This document shows, in pieces, positions 6,358 through 16,289 of a stretch of 34,253 bases of DNA. The translations under genes and the position numbers were made by a program. Numbering within the stretch: position 1 is the first letter of the stretch; every line of letters begins with the position of its first letter. Source of the stretch: Salinivirgaceae bacterium (GTDB taxonomy: Bacteria; Bacteroidota; Bacteroidia; Bacteroidales; SZUA-534); assembly GCA_017645945.1 (NCBI GenBank), contig JAGCNL010000083.1:1-34253 (forward strand), given 5' to 3'. The notes under the pieces are model-generated. The model did not search any database and was not told where the DNA came from. It was given only the letters and a program-made list of their open reading frames with translations.

Positions 6358-8625
6358 TCACTTCTTCAGAACCCTGAAACTGAACTTTTTGCAACCCATC
6401 AGCCCTTTGCCATCGATAGCCTCAACAATGCCGATAAATTCAGTGTTGACATCGGAAGCAGTGAATGGAATTTCGGCCTCGCCGTTTTCGTTGGTGAGCA
6501 CAGCCGGTCGCCATTGCAGCAAATTACGCGGGTCGGGCGATGTAGAGTAGCGCTCGAGTGGGGCGGGCTCGTAAAATTCGCGTTTCGGATAATAACCCTG
6601 TGTCTTCGACAGACCATACATTTTCAACAGTTGCTCATCGGTATATGTGCGTTTAGGGTAAATAATATGCATAATGTTGTAGTATACACCACATTCACGC
6701 CCAACGTCATCCGTATATAGATGGACCTTCAACACCGTATATTCCTTACCAGGAATGGGTTTCCCTATATCATTATCACAATGTCGGTTTCCTGGATGCG
6801 CTGTAAAATCCGGATAATAATCATTAAGAATAAACAAAGTATCGGTAAAATCGTTCTGATTAACATGGAAACAAACCCATTCAGGCCCCATACCCTCCAC
6901 ATTCGCCAAACTATCCAAAAATCCCGTCACCTTGTCGTGATAAACAGAGCGCCGCTTTGCCTTGACAACCACATCTTCCAAAAGAATCACCTTGTCATCG
7001 CTGAAAACAAACTGCTCGCCGTTGTCTGTTTCAAAAATATGATTTTGAGAAAGATACTGCGGTCGGTCGAGCCGATATGCGTTGATTGTGTCGAACGGAT
7101 TGACAACAGAAAGTTTCGTTTTGTATCTGTCAGTTAAAAAAGGTTTTAGATAGATACGACCAGGCATTTTCACCATTAGTTGCGGGTCAATCTCAAATCG
7201 GCCTGACGAATCAGTCAATATGGTACAAGTATCGCCTTGGGGCGAAAAAGTGTTGATAACTTGAATTTTAGGGTCAACATCTCGCTTTGCTGTCAGAACT
7301 CCGCTAACACCATCGGTCAACAGCGGGAGGTTTTGTGTTGGCGCGCTGTTCCAAACATATCGGCGCCAGCCTTGAGTCAACAGCAAAAGGTCGAGTGCCT
7401 GAAGGCGATCATCGTTTTGAGTATCAAAATAATATGTCGGGTTAAAGATGTTGCCGCGAATCTGCTCTGAAAGATAACAGTGCGATAAAATATTCTCGTG
7501 GCCCGGCTGATAAAGATAGGCCTTGTCGAAAATGCTCACCGCCAGTTCAGCCTGAATGGGGCGGCCAGCCGAGTCGGTAACCTGCAGACGCACAGTGCCT
7601 GTGTCGCGACAGAAGTAGCGCTCCTCGTTCGTGTTTGCCACAATGTTCAGGTGCGCGTCGGAGTTCACGTACACCAGGCGCTCGGCCATGGGGCGGTTAC
7701 CTTCGAGCAATGTTATTTCGGCGATTCCCTGAATCGGGAACAATGTTTTCGGCAAACGAACAAACTGCTGTCCGCGGACGGTTCCTTCGGCTTCGCTACA
7801 AAGCATGCCGTTCAGTTTTGCAACAATTTTGAACGAGTGCGAAGCTGAATCGGGTGCCGAAACAAGCAATATTATTCCCGACTGATTATTCCGTACAAGT
7901 TTGAGCGACAGTCCGTTGCAGTTGATTTCAGGAAAAGGGTAGGAGCGACCATCGTTGAGCACGACCTCGTACTTCCTGCCCAACTGTGGCGTAACGGCAA
8001 AACTTCCCATGCCATCGTGCAGACATTGAATTTTAGCAATTTCGCGGTCATCTTCCAGAACTTTTCCTGCAACTTCCTCGGGAATGCCGTTGCCATAAGT
8101 TGCTTTGAAAGCCACCACAGAGTTGACGCAGTAAATCAGGCTGCCGCCTTCGGGGAACAAATCGAAACGGTGCGTGGCGGTGCGCCGTTGAACGGAATCG
8201 TCGCGGACGGCCTTGGCTGAAATTGCGTCCATCTGCGCCACGCGCTCCACAACCCGAATCCGCCGCGGACGAAGAGCCTGAGCCGTGTCGGCGGTGAACG
8301 ACGAGCGGGTGTAGCCTTCCAGAAAATACTCGCCCTGCGGCCAATCGGTGCCAACATAAATATGACCGTCGCCGCATCCGCCCAAGAGCGGGTATTTCTC
8401 GCTCCAGACAACGCTGTCGGCCGCCGAACGCACCTGAAGGTAGAGCGTTTGGCTTCGGTCGGACAAGGCAAATGTCTGACGGTCCATCAGATAGGCCTTG
8501 AACCACAAATCCTCGCCAGTTTCGGCAATCTCCTTGCTCGGCAGAATGTAGACGAAGTCTTGCGTTTGCGCCGCGGTCGCAAATTGAAGTGCTGCGAAAA
8601 AGGTCAAAATTGGTAGCCGTTTCAT
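6358..8625 (-). CDS. Large secreted MG2-like / TonB-receptor-associated protein
   Basis: A 755-residue protein with a signal peptide (MKRLPILTFFAALQFATAAQ). The segment after it, YILPSKEIAETGEDLWFKAYLMD, matches the macroglobulin-like MG2 fold found at the N-terminus of a large Bacteroidota family whose members read HTDK-YxxGExLWFKAY. Near residues 455-500 is a carboxypeptidase-regulatory-like stretch (CTILTDSSGRFEIDP), and later LLEDVVVKAKRR resembles the start of a TonB plug domain. The C-terminus (LLQWRPAVLTNENGEAEIPFTASDV) is the usual family ending, with no beta-barrel. Members are exported to the periplasm or outer membrane; their function is not established. Here it lies between three export permeases and the regulator, so it may be an accessory of the exporter, which is inference. 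Confidence 0.7.
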   Translation of the reverse strand: MKRLPILTFFAALQFATAAQTQDFVYILPSKEIAETGEDLWFKAYLMDRQTFALSDRSQTLYLQVRSAADSVVWSEKYPLLGGCGDGHIYVGTDWPQGEYFLEGYTRSSFTADTAQALRPRRIRVVERVAQMDAISAKAVRDDSVQRRTATHRFDLFPEGGSLIYCVNSVVAFKATYGNGIPEEVAGKVLEDDREIAKIQCLHDGMGSFAVTPQLGRKYEVVLNDGRSYPFPEINCNGLSLKLVRNNQSGIILLVSAPDSASHSFKIVAKLNGMLCSEAEGTVRGQQFVRLPKTLFPIQGIAEITLLEGNRPMAERLVYVNSDAHLNIVANTNEERYFCRDTGTVRLQVTDSAGRPIQAELAVSIFDKAYLYQPGHENILSHCYLSEQIRGNIFNPTYYFDTQNDDRLQALDLLLLTQGWRRYVWNSAPTQNLPLLTDGVSGVLTAKRDVDPKIQVINTFSPQGDTCTILTDSSGRFEIDPQLMVKMPGRIYLKPFLTDRYKTKLSVVNPFDTINAYRLDRPQYLSQNHIFETDNGEQFVFSDDKVILLEDVVVKAKRRSVYHDKVTGFLDSLANVEGMGPEWVCFHVNQNDFTDTLFILNDYYPDFTAHPGNRHCDNDIGKPIPGKEYTVLKVHLYTDDVGRECGVYYNIMHIIYPKRTYTDEQLLKMYGLSKTQGYYPKREFYEPAPLERYSTSPDPRNLLQWRPAVLTNENGEAEIPFTASDVNTEFIGIVEAIDGKGLMGCKKFSFRVLKK

Positions 8626-8690
8626 TGTTTTGAGTTTAATGTTTACTACATAATAGAGACAATTGGTTTGGCAAAATATTACTTTTTTTT

Positions 8691-8806
8691 GGTGTTGGGT
8701 GTTGGTAAAGGTTTAGCGCTTCGCTGTTGAGAAGGTTGAGAAAGTTTAGTTTTTTGTTGCCTAAACCTTCTCAACTTTTCTCAACCTTTCTAAACCCCTA
8801 ATCTCT
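8691..8806. repeat. Intergenic repeat cluster 2, a long imperfect hairpin
   Basis: One GCTTCGC core at 8718-8724 (within AGCGCTTCGCT), then GTTGAGAAGGTTGAGAAAGTTTAG words, a T-rich loop, and the same words inverted (CTAAACCTTCTCAAC, TTTTCTCAACC, TTTCTAAAC). By hand the two arms pair over 15 consecutive positions around the loop (one G-U), then further with a bulge, and the outermost GTTTAG/CTAAAC also pair. That leaves the GCGAAGC mini-hairpin as a side arm on the transcribed strand. It separates the third permease gene from the MG2-like gene. Confidence 0.8.
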
Positions 8807-8816
8807 AACCCTTTTC

Positions 8817-11117
8817 TCACTCCTTCTTCAACTCCACCGCAGGGTTGGCCTTTGCAGCCTTGAGCGTTTGCGAGAGAACGGCAAGGAACGATATTGCAAG
8901 GGCTATGACGGCCGCCACGACGAAAACCCAGCCGTAGCCGTCGATACGGTAGTAGAACTGCATTAAATACTTATTAGCAAAATAGATAGCAACCGGAACA
9001 CCTATCAAGACAGCGATTCCGACAAGCACCATATACTCACGCACAGCGCGGCGCGCCTCGGTTGCCACTGTGCCGCCGAACACCTTGCGCACGGCAATGT
9101 TACGCGTCTGCAGGCCGACGTAGTAGGCGCTCATCGCCACAAGGCCCAAAAGCGAGATTAGCGTGGCAAGCAGCATAAACAACTCTATCAGGCTTATGAA
9201 ATTGCGAGTCTCCGTCAAACTCTTTTCAATCAGTTCGGGAATATAGCCGTACATATCGGCAATTCTTGTATCGCCATAGCGGCGGATACTTTCCTCTTCT
9301 GCAAGTTTCCGTAAATCAGCACGCACTTCGGTGTCAAATCGGTTTAGTTTCAATATAGCATTGGGTGTATAATCAAATTCGCAAAGGTCTATTATTCCTA
9401 CCTGATTTCCTTTTACTTCCGACAAGTTGTCCACAACGTAATCTTTAACAATTCCTGCAATTATCGAATCGCTATTGAACCAAGGCAATTCCTTCGGTTT
9501 TACCGGGTTTTCCCGGTCAATTGCAAAGATATTTGCTGTCGACTCGGTGAGCCACATACCTTTACCTCCCGGTACTTGGTAATCTCTAACTATTTCGAAT
9601 CCGAATAAATCGAACGCATTTTTGTCGCAACTGAATGTGTTGATATATATACTACGGCCGTCAACGGCTGTTTGCATTTGCATATGCATACGACCAGGGT
9701 AACTGTCAGAAAGTCCAATCTTATCAACGTAAGGCTTTGCGGCAAGTTGGTCGGCACCCACATCGCCACACTGTATGAAATAAAGTCCGTCAACATTTGC
9801 ACCTAACGGCATATTAATCAAATGGTTGTATTGTAATTCCATCACTATTGCAAGCGATATGAGCGCCACAGTGATAATGTTCTGAATGACAATGAAAACG
9901 CGCGAGAAAACGGTTTTGGTCTGCCGGCGCTGCTCACCTTTGATAACGGCTACCGGATTGTAACTCAATGTAATAGCAGCGGGAATGGCACCCGATATTA
10001 GTCCGACAATCAGCGCCAGCAAAGCGTAGAGCGCAATGTAGGCCGGCGAGAAAGCGATATCAAGCCCAATGTCGCCCGCAACATATCGGTTGAAAACAGG
10101 AACAAACGCTTTGGCAAGCACCGCCGCCAACACAATGCACGCACCAGTAAACAGCACTGCTTCAACAATATATCGGCGGAAGACCTCACCACGCTGTTCG
10201 CCCAAAGCCGTGCGGATAGCCATTTCTTTGGCTCGTTTGCCGGCAAGCGCCACGCTCAAATTGATATAGTTGAAAAGCGCCGACACCAGCAGAAGGATTC
10301 CGACGGCTATCAGCACGTAAACCATTGTCTGATTGCCTTGTTTGAGAGCGTTTGAGCGATTTCGCGGCGAAAAGTAGATTTCCTTGTATGGAATGGTCAG
10401 ACTGAACGGCGAATACTGCCAGTTAATATTCATTTCACGCCGCAAAACTGTGTCAATCAACTCTCTTGTCGCCTTATGGTCGGCATTTTCGCGCAAGCGG
10501 ATAAAAGCAATGTCATTAAACGAGTACCATTCTCCAGAAGGTATGGCATCGGGTTCGGCAAATACCTTATAAATATCGTGCTTTATTAAAATGGAATGGC
10601 TGTTGGCGCGGACAATGCCTCCGACAGTGCAGGTGTCTCTCAAGACAATGATTGTTCGTCCTATAGGGTCGATATCGGGCGATATTTTTCTTGCAAAACC
10701 CTCATCGAGAAGAACTTGGCTCTTATCGTTCAAGACTTCTTTTGAACCCGAAACAAAATCGAACTGAAAGAAATCACATATCACAGGGTCAATTTCGCAA
10801 ATATAGGAATAACCTGGAAGTTCATTTCCTTCATACTTAACTTTTGTTCCATAGCAAGAGATTCGTCCGCCCGCCTCAACACCAGGTATGCGGTCGAGAG
10901 CCAAGGCTATTTCGCCAGGTTTGGCAAGCATTTCATCCTCATGGCCCAAATTCAACGAGTAGAGCCGTTGGTAGTCGTTCGCCTCGCGCGTTACGGCAAA
11001 CTGCTGCCAGGTGTAGCACGATATCACAATCACAAACGCCAGACTCACAATAAGCCCCAAAGCCTCAATGGCTGTATACAATTTGTTGCGCGACAGGAAT
11101 TTAAAGTAACTTTTCAT
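8817..11117 (-). CDS. ABC transporter permease, FtsX/MacB type (third of three)
   Basis: A 766-residue permease with two MacB-type periplasmic domain plus FtsX units. The N-terminal helix (AIEALGLIVSLAFVIVISCY) is followed by a soluble domain of about 220 residues, then three helices starting at VYVLIAVGILLLVSALFNYI with the coupling segment KRAKEMAIRTALGEQRGEV, a second cycle starting FSRVFIVIQNIITVALISLA, another soluble domain, and three final helices (ISLIELFMLLATLISLLGLVAMS onward) ending NPAVELKKE. Such permeases do not form an open channel; they move periplasmic parts in response to ATPase cycling (mechanotransmission). It is a paralogue of the permease at 13788-16184, with near-identical first 30 residues. 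No separate ATPase gene accompanies it, so it presumably shares the one at 16290. Confidence 0.92.
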   Translation of the reverse strand: MKSYFKFLSRNKLYTAIEALGLIVSLAFVIVISCYTWQQFAVTREANDYQRLYSLNLGHEDEMLAKPGEIALALDRIPGVEAGGRISCYGTKVKYEGNELPGYSYICEIDPVICDFFQFDFVSGSKEVLNDKSQVLLDEGFARKISPDIDPIGRTIIVLRDTCTVGGIVRANSHSILIKHDIYKVFAEPDAIPSGEWYSFNDIAFIRLRENADHKATRELIDTVLRREMNINWQYSPFSLTIPYKEIYFSPRNRSNALKQGNQTMVYVLIAVGILLLVSALFNYINLSVALAGKRAKEMAIRTALGEQRGEVFRRYIVEAVLFTGACIVLAAVLAKAFVPVFNRYVAGDIGLDIAFSPAYIALYALLALIVGLISGAIPAAITLSYNPVAVIKGEQRRQTKTVFSRVFIVIQNIITVALISLAIVMELQYNHLINMPLGANVDGLYFIQCGDVGADQLAAKPYVDKIGLSDSYPGRMHMQMQTAVDGRSIYINTFSCDKNAFDLFGFEIVRDYQVPGGKGMWLTESTANIFAIDRENPVKPKELPWFNSDSIIAGIVKDYVVDNLSEVKGNQVGIIDLCEFDYTPNAILKLNRFDTEVRADLRKLAEEESIRRYGDTRIADMYGYIPELIEKSLTETRNFISLIELFMLLATLISLLGLVAMSAYYVGLQTRNIAVRKVFGGTVATEARRAVREYMVLVGIAVLIGVPVAIYFANKYLMQFYYRIDGYGWVFVVAAVIALAISFLAVLSQTLKAAKANPAVELKKE

Positions 11118-11125
11118 TTCGGTAA

Positions 11126-11230
11126 AAGTTTAGCGGTAAGTGTTTAGAGTTTAGAAGGTTTAGAAAGACGAGCGCTTCGCTGTTTAGAAAGTTAAGTTAC
11201 TAAACCTTCTTAACCTTCTAAACCCTCTCA
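11126..11230. repeat. Intergenic repeat cluster 3 with 15-bp stem
   Basis: GTTTAGAGTTTAGAAGGTTTAG words lead to a GCTTCGC core at 11174-11180. Directly after it, GTTTAGAAAGTTAAG (11182-11196) pairs with CTTAACCTTCTAAAC (11209-11223) over 14 of 15 positions across a 12-nt loop. The architecture is the same as cluster 2: forward words, mini-hairpin core, inverted words. Confidence 0.8.
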
Positions 11231-11310
11231 ACTATTTACCATTGTTTATTTTAATTGTTCATTGTTAAGTCTTTCATTGTCTTTAGTCTGACGTCTGTTG
11301 ACCGTTGTCT

Positions 11311-13752
11311 CTATTCGCTCCTCAACGATTCCACCGGATTGCAAGTCGCCGCCCTCAATGAGCGCAGAGTCACAATAAACACGGTGAGTATGAGCACGAT
11401 AATCAGAGCCAAGGCAAACACCCACCAGTGGATTGGCGTTCGATAGGCGAAATCTTGCAGATAATAATGCATTAGCAGATAGCTGACAGGTGCGGCAAGA
11501 GCGAAGCAGGTCAGCACAATGGCGGCGTAGCGGCGGTTGAACATCTTCAAAATGTCGAGTATCGACGCACCATTCACGCGGCGGACTCCAATCTCTTTGC
11601 GGCGGTATTCAGTCTCGAACAATACCAGTCCGAACACACCCAAAAGCGAGATGATGATGGTCATTACCGCAAGCATTCCAATCAGTCGCGCACGGTCCTC
11701 AACATTTTGATAGAACTGTTGCAACTCCCTATCGAACAGGTGAATATCCATTTGCTCGGCGGTTAAATCGGGTGCGAAACCATTCACGGTTTTTTCAATG
11801 AACGACATAACATCTTTGTAGTTGGCGCCCTCAATGGTGCGCACGTACAAAAGCGACATTGGCAACCGTGGTGACCACCACATATAGAAACACATTGGCG
11901 AAATGCCCGAATTCAACGGCTTGAAATTGAAGTCTTTAAAGAATCCGACAATCTCTTGCGGGTAGCCCTCGTAGCCGTCGAATTTGCTGGTGAGGGTGAA
12001 TTGGGCGCGTTGGCGGGCAGTCTCGTTAAAGATGAACACACCGCCTGGCACCTCTTTGTCAGCCTCGCTGAAAGTGCGGCCTTCGGTTATTTCAATACCC
12101 AGAAATTCAGGCAGATGAGGTGAGCATACAACCACATCAAATGGCACACTCTCGCCATTGACAACACGTTGCAAAGCGTCTGTGTAGTCCCTAACTATCG
12201 GGTCGGCGCTCCAAGTCACGTCTTTAATCTGCGGATTTTGCCGCAAAGCCGCCTCGATGCTCTCGTTCGAGTTGGCCGAAGCCGCGTTGGTGTGGGCCAC
12301 AATGATGTTCTCGCGGTCGAAGCCCATATCGTGGTTAAGCAAATAAAGATTTTGCTGACGAATGACCACCGAACTGATAATGAGAATGATGGCTGTTGCA
12401 AATTGCACCATTACAAGCACGTAGCGCAGCGAGCGACCAGTTGCGCTTGCGCCGAAATTCGCCTTGAGCGCAAACGCCGGCTCAAACGATGTCAGATACA
12501 GCGCAGGGTAGATGCTTGTTATAATCGCCACCAAAATAGCTACTAATGAACAAGTTATCAGGATATCGGCATTTACGGCCATAGAAGTGGTGCATGCCAG
12601 CAGACCGTTAAAACTCGACTGTTGGAATGCTGCAATAATTACCACAGCCACGCCGATGGCGACAATCGTCATTGTAACGGCCTCTGCCACAATGCTTAAT
12701 GTGAGCGATGCGCGGCTGCTGCCAAGAATCTTGCGCGTGTTGACGCTGCGGATTTTTACCGGCACTAGTGCAAAAAACATATTCACATAGTTGATGATGG
12801 CCACCAGCAGAATGAGCACGGCCAGTGCCAGAAAGGTGTAAGCCTGTTTTTTAGAGCCATAGGCGGGCAGCGACGACAGCGTCTCGTCGAAATAAGTGTC
12901 GGCTATCGGCACCAAATGGAACCCAAACTCCTCAACAACTGATTGCACTTCTTCCTCGTCGTTCGGGTTGATGCCATAATAGGCAGGGAACATTCCGCCT
13001 TCAATGCATCCGCGGCGCATGCGCTCCCTGACAGCCTGCTCGGCTTCGGCAACCGTAACGCCAGTCGACAGCTTCATATAATATGTGCACTGCCAGTAGT
13101 TCCAGTTGTCGATGTGCGCGTCGCCCTTGTCGTAAATCATTTTGATTAAATCGAAATTGCTGTTGCGAGGCATATCCTTGTAGATGGCCGCAATTTGGCA
13201 CACTTCTTTGTTGTCGCGTTCGTTGAGCATAAGCGCGTCGCCCACTTGCAGTCCCAGCCGCTTTGCTTCCGACTCTGAAATGGCGTAATGGTTGGGCTTC
13301 CCGGCAATGTCGTTGTATGAACCCACAACAAACTCAAAACCGAAAATCTGCGCTGATTCTTTGGTCAGATAACTTGTGCCGATGACCACGCTGCGCTCGA
13401 ATCCTGCGTCGGCGCTGCCGTGTGAGCCCTCGGGCAGAAGAATGTAATTGGTCGGTGTGATGTAGAGATTTGCGGCTCCACCCGCTGCAATCTCGGGCAC
13501 TTCGCGGATTATCTGCTCGGCAAGCGGCCTCGGCATTTGTAAACCGTACTTTTTGCCGTCTTGCGCGCTGCCAACCATAGTTGCAACGTAGATATTTTTG
13601 TAGTCTTTCAAACCTCGGTTATAGCCCAAGTCGTGGCGCACCTGAACGGCCAGAATGTACAGCGCCGCAATTGCCACACCCATTCCCAACGTATTGATTA
13701 TGAACGATGCGCGGGTAGTGTTTTTTTGTTTGAATATTGATAACAGGTTCAT
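11311..13752 (-). CDS. ABC transporter permease, FtsX/MacB type (second of three, divergent subtype)
   Basis: An 813-residue permease with the same two-unit layout as its neighbours but a different N-terminus (MNLLSIFKQKNTTRASFIIN, then TLGMGVAIAALYILAVQV). Soluble domains lie at about residues 45-290 and 475-690. Membrane regions include AYTFLALAVLILLVAIINYV and the last three helices from ARLIGMLAVMTIIISLLGVFG to the end NPVESLRSE. The coupling segments are PVKIRSVNTRKILGSSRASL and YRRKEIGVRRVNGASILDIL. The gap to the first permease gene is only 35 bp and lacks the repeat family, so these two genes are tightly linked. Different subtypes in one operon suggest a heteromeric permease pair, as in other MacB-like systems with two distinct FtsX subunits; that is inference. 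Confidence 0.92.
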   Translation of the reverse strand: MNLLSIFKQKNTTRASFIINTLGMGVAIAALYILAVQVRHDLGYNRGLKDYKNIYVATMVGSAQDGKKYGLQMPRPLAEQIIREVPEIAAGGAANLYITPTNYILLPEGSHGSADAGFERSVVIGTSYLTKESAQIFGFEFVVGSYNDIAGKPNHYAISESEAKRLGLQVGDALMLNERDNKEVCQIAAIYKDMPRNSNFDLIKMIYDKGDAHIDNWNYWQCTYYMKLSTGVTVAEAEQAVRERMRRGCIEGGMFPAYYGINPNDEEEVQSVVEEFGFHLVPIADTYFDETLSSLPAYGSKKQAYTFLALAVLILLVAIINYVNMFFALVPVKIRSVNTRKILGSSRASLTLSIVAEAVTMTIVAIGVAVVIIAAFQQSSFNGLLACTTSMAVNADILITCSLVAILVAIITSIYPALYLTSFEPAFALKANFGASATGRSLRYVLVMVQFATAIILIISSVVIRQQNLYLLNHDMGFDRENIIVAHTNAASANSNESIEAALRQNPQIKDVTWSADPIVRDYTDALQRVVNGESVPFDVVVCSPHLPEFLGIEITEGRTFSEADKEVPGGVFIFNETARQRAQFTLTSKFDGYEGYPQEIVGFFKDFNFKPLNSGISPMCFYMWWSPRLPMSLLYVRTIEGANYKDVMSFIEKTVNGFAPDLTAEQMDIHLFDRELQQFYQNVEDRARLIGMLAVMTIIISLLGVFGLVLFETEYRRKEIGVRRVNGASILDILKMFNRRYAAIVLTCFALAAPVSYLLMHYYLQDFAYRTPIHWWVFALALIIVLILTVFIVTLRSLRAATCNPVESLRSE

Positions 13753-13787
13753 TGTTTTATTTTTGAGAAGTTGTTTTTACATGTTTT

Positions 13788-16184
13788 TTATTCCTTCTTT
13801 AAAGCCTCAGCGGGATTGGTGCGGGCGGCACTGATAACCTGCCAAATCACTGATACAAACGCAATTGACATCGATATAAGAATGGCCACGACAAACAGCC
13901 AGCCGTAGTTTTCAATCCGATAGGCAAAACGCTCCAGATAGAGCCGCGCGGCCCAAACGGCCAGCGGAATGCCAATGACGCAGGCTATTCCAGCCAGGGT
14001 CATATAACTCCGCACGTTGCGCCAGGTTTCGCGTGTGACATCGGAACCGAAAACCTTGCGGATGGCAATCTGCTTGGTGTTTTCATCGGCAAAATAGGTG
14101 CTCATAGCCAGCAGGCCAAGCAACGCTATCAGGATTGACAGTGCCGCAAAAAGTTCGAGCAGGCGCATTGTTTTGCGGGCGGGCTCCAGTTGCTGTCTGT
14201 AGATGTCACGGATAAATCCCGCTTGTATAGGTGTATCGTAAGAGCCGAACTGCTCCATCCGATAATCTCTGTAGGCATTGAGAATCTGCTGTTCGTACTC
14301 CTTACTCTCGCCAATTGTTTCAATTAGCAGATTGTGCGAGAAGAACGTCTCCTCGGGTTTGACTATGATGACGCAGACATTCAGATTGCCAACCTCATCG
14401 GCTGCCGCCGACTTGTTCGGAAAATCGGCCACAACGCCGCCAATGTACTCGGCCTGGACGCCTCTGACATTGAACTTGCGCGCGAAAACCGTTGAAGTGT
14501 CGGAAAGGTTAGCCGCATTGTAAGCCGTCTGGCCAAGCCATACCGAGTGCATTTTAGGGTGCTGAAAATCTTCAAGAATCTCAAGCCCCATCAAATCGAA
14601 ATAGTTGGTATCGGCCACAATAACAGGAAGATTAAGTTCTGTGCCATCGTCAAGCAGAAACGCCTGCCAAGTACCGCACCACCCAGGCAAATCGCGCCCC
14701 ATACCCACTTTAGTCACAAAAGGCAGTTGCTCAACCTTGTCTTTGAACAGTTTCGTCTGGTCGTAATTTATCCCGACAAAATCAACGTAAAAACGGTTCT
14801 CTGTCTGCGAGTGAGTGGGCCGTTCCAGCATATGTTTCATCTGCAACTCCATTACCAATCCCATCGCGATAAGCATCACTGCCAGAATGTTTTGGACAAT
14901 GATGAACACTCGGCTGAACACCATTCGGTTCTTGCGGCGCAGTGTGCCTTTGATGACATCAATAGGCTGATAGCGCGACGTTGCCAAAGCAGGAACAAGG
15001 CCGTTGGCTGTTCCCAAAACCAGCACTGCCAGAATGTAGGCTGCAATGTAACCAGGTGTCAGCACAACCTGCAAATTCACTTCTACGTCGGCAATCGCAT
15101 TTGCTGTCGATGTACGCAACAGTCCATTCATAAACGGCATCAACAGTTTGGCCAGCATCAGCGCACCTGCGAAGCAGACGGCGGTGAACGCTACCGATTC
15201 GGTGATTATCTTCCGAAGAATGCCACCCTGGCTCTCGCCCAGCAGGCGGCGAGTGGCCATCTCCTTGGCACGTTTCCCGCTTAAAGCGAAACTTAAATTA
15301 ATGTAGTTGAAGACGGCCGACAGCAGAAGCAGGAACACCACAAGAGTGAGCAGATATACCTGTTGCTTGTTACCTACCCGAGAGAAGCCGCGAGCGTTGT
15401 CGATACCAATCCAGAAAATCTCATCGAACCGCCACGTGCGCCAGTTCTTCGTCTGGTCGCCATAGATTGGCCCGTAATCCTTTCGGATAAGGTCCATAAT
15501 CTTGGCGTCAGCCTCTTCGCGCGGAATGTCGGCTCTGATTCGGTACAGCGTTGAGCAGTTGCCTATGCTGTTGAAATTCTTCTCTTCCTCAACATTATTA
15601 ATAGTTCTGATAACAGCCGCTTCGGTAAGGAAAGTTTCTTTAAGGTCTTGCAGCACCCCGACAATCGTATAGCAGTTGCCAGCACCGAAAAGAATTTTTT
15701 TACCCAAGAGTGACGACATATTGTCGCTATGCTCAATGCCAAGAAGTTTGCGGGCAAACGACTCGCTGACAACAACCACATCCTGCCCGCGGAAATCGCC
15801 TGCCGAACCTTCAACCCAACGCAGGTACGGAAACAAATCGAACAACTCGGGGTCAACGGCGAAAGTTAAATTTTTCGTTCCCTGAATTTTCTCTCCGTTG
15901 AACTCGATGTCACTTGCATCTGTCCAAGACCTCACCCGACAAATTTTCTCCACCTCAGGAATGTTAACTTCGAGTTCTTCTTTGTCCCAGTAGCCCAAGC
16001 CTGTATATCGGTCGGTTCCAAGCGAGTAAATGCGCTTCCAGTCGGGGTTTTCGTGGGCCACTTGGTACTGCTGCACCACGTAACTGCCAATCAGAATCAC
16101 AAATGCCAGGCTGACAATCAGCCCCACCGCCTCAATGGCGGTGTATAACTTGTTGCGCGACAGGAATTTCAGATAACTTTTCAT
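13788..16184 (-). CDS. ABC transporter permease, FtsX/MacB type (first of three)
   Basis: A 798-residue permease that begins MKSYLKFLSRNKLYTAIEA, almost the same as the permease at 8817-11117, and ends NPAEALKKE. Its first helix is VGLIVSLAFVILIGSYVV, the first membrane block starts VYLLTLVVFLLLLSAVFNYI with coupling segment KRAKEMATRRLLGESQGGI, the middle block starts FSRVFIIVQNILAVMLIAMG, and the last block starts LLELFAALSILIALLGLLAMS. Shared first and last segments with the 8817-11117 protein indicate duplication of one permease within the operon, while the two soluble domains have drifted, as expected if they contact different substrates or partners. The ATPase gene lies 105 bp upstream. 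Confidence 0.92.
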   Translation of the reverse strand: MKSYLKFLSRNKLYTAIEAVGLIVSLAFVILIGSYVVQQYQVAHENPDWKRIYSLGTDRYTGLGYWDKEELEVNIPEVEKICRVRSWTDASDIEFNGEKIQGTKNLTFAVDPELFDLFPYLRWVEGSAGDFRGQDVVVVSESFARKLLGIEHSDNMSSLLGKKILFGAGNCYTIVGVLQDLKETFLTEAAVIRTINNVEEEKNFNSIGNCSTLYRIRADIPREEADAKIMDLIRKDYGPIYGDQTKNWRTWRFDEIFWIGIDNARGFSRVGNKQQVYLLTLVVFLLLLSAVFNYINLSFALSGKRAKEMATRRLLGESQGGILRKIITESVAFTAVCFAGALMLAKLLMPFMNGLLRTSTANAIADVEVNLQVVLTPGYIAAYILAVLVLGTANGLVPALATSRYQPIDVIKGTLRRKNRMVFSRVFIIVQNILAVMLIAMGLVMELQMKHMLERPTHSQTENRFYVDFVGINYDQTKLFKDKVEQLPFVTKVGMGRDLPGWCGTWQAFLLDDGTELNLPVIVADTNYFDLMGLEILEDFQHPKMHSVWLGQTAYNAANLSDTSTVFARKFNVRGVQAEYIGGVVADFPNKSAAADEVGNLNVCVIIVKPEETFFSHNLLIETIGESKEYEQQILNAYRDYRMEQFGSYDTPIQAGFIRDIYRQQLEPARKTMRLLELFAALSILIALLGLLAMSTYFADENTKQIAIRKVFGSDVTRETWRNVRSYMTLAGIACVIGIPLAVWAARLYLERFAYRIENYGWLFVVAILISMSIAFVSVIWQVISAARTNPAEALKKE

Positions 16185-16289
16185 TGTTCAATGGTTTTAT
16201 GTTAGTTGTTTGGGCATAGTAAAATAGTGTTAACGACATTAGGTATTAATCATAGTCCGTAGTCGTTTGCCCTTAGTTTGATGTCATCG

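Noticed and set aside
7784..7800. GCTTCGC at about 7790 and 32845 as further members of the repeat family
   Set aside because: Both are inside coding regions without the GTTTAG/GAAGG words and are at the number expected by chance for a 7-mer.
14547..15284. 245-codon open frame on the plus strand, rich in His, Gln and Cys
   Set aside because: Antisense to an intact FtsX/MacB permease; composition is what the opposite strand of a membrane protein gives.
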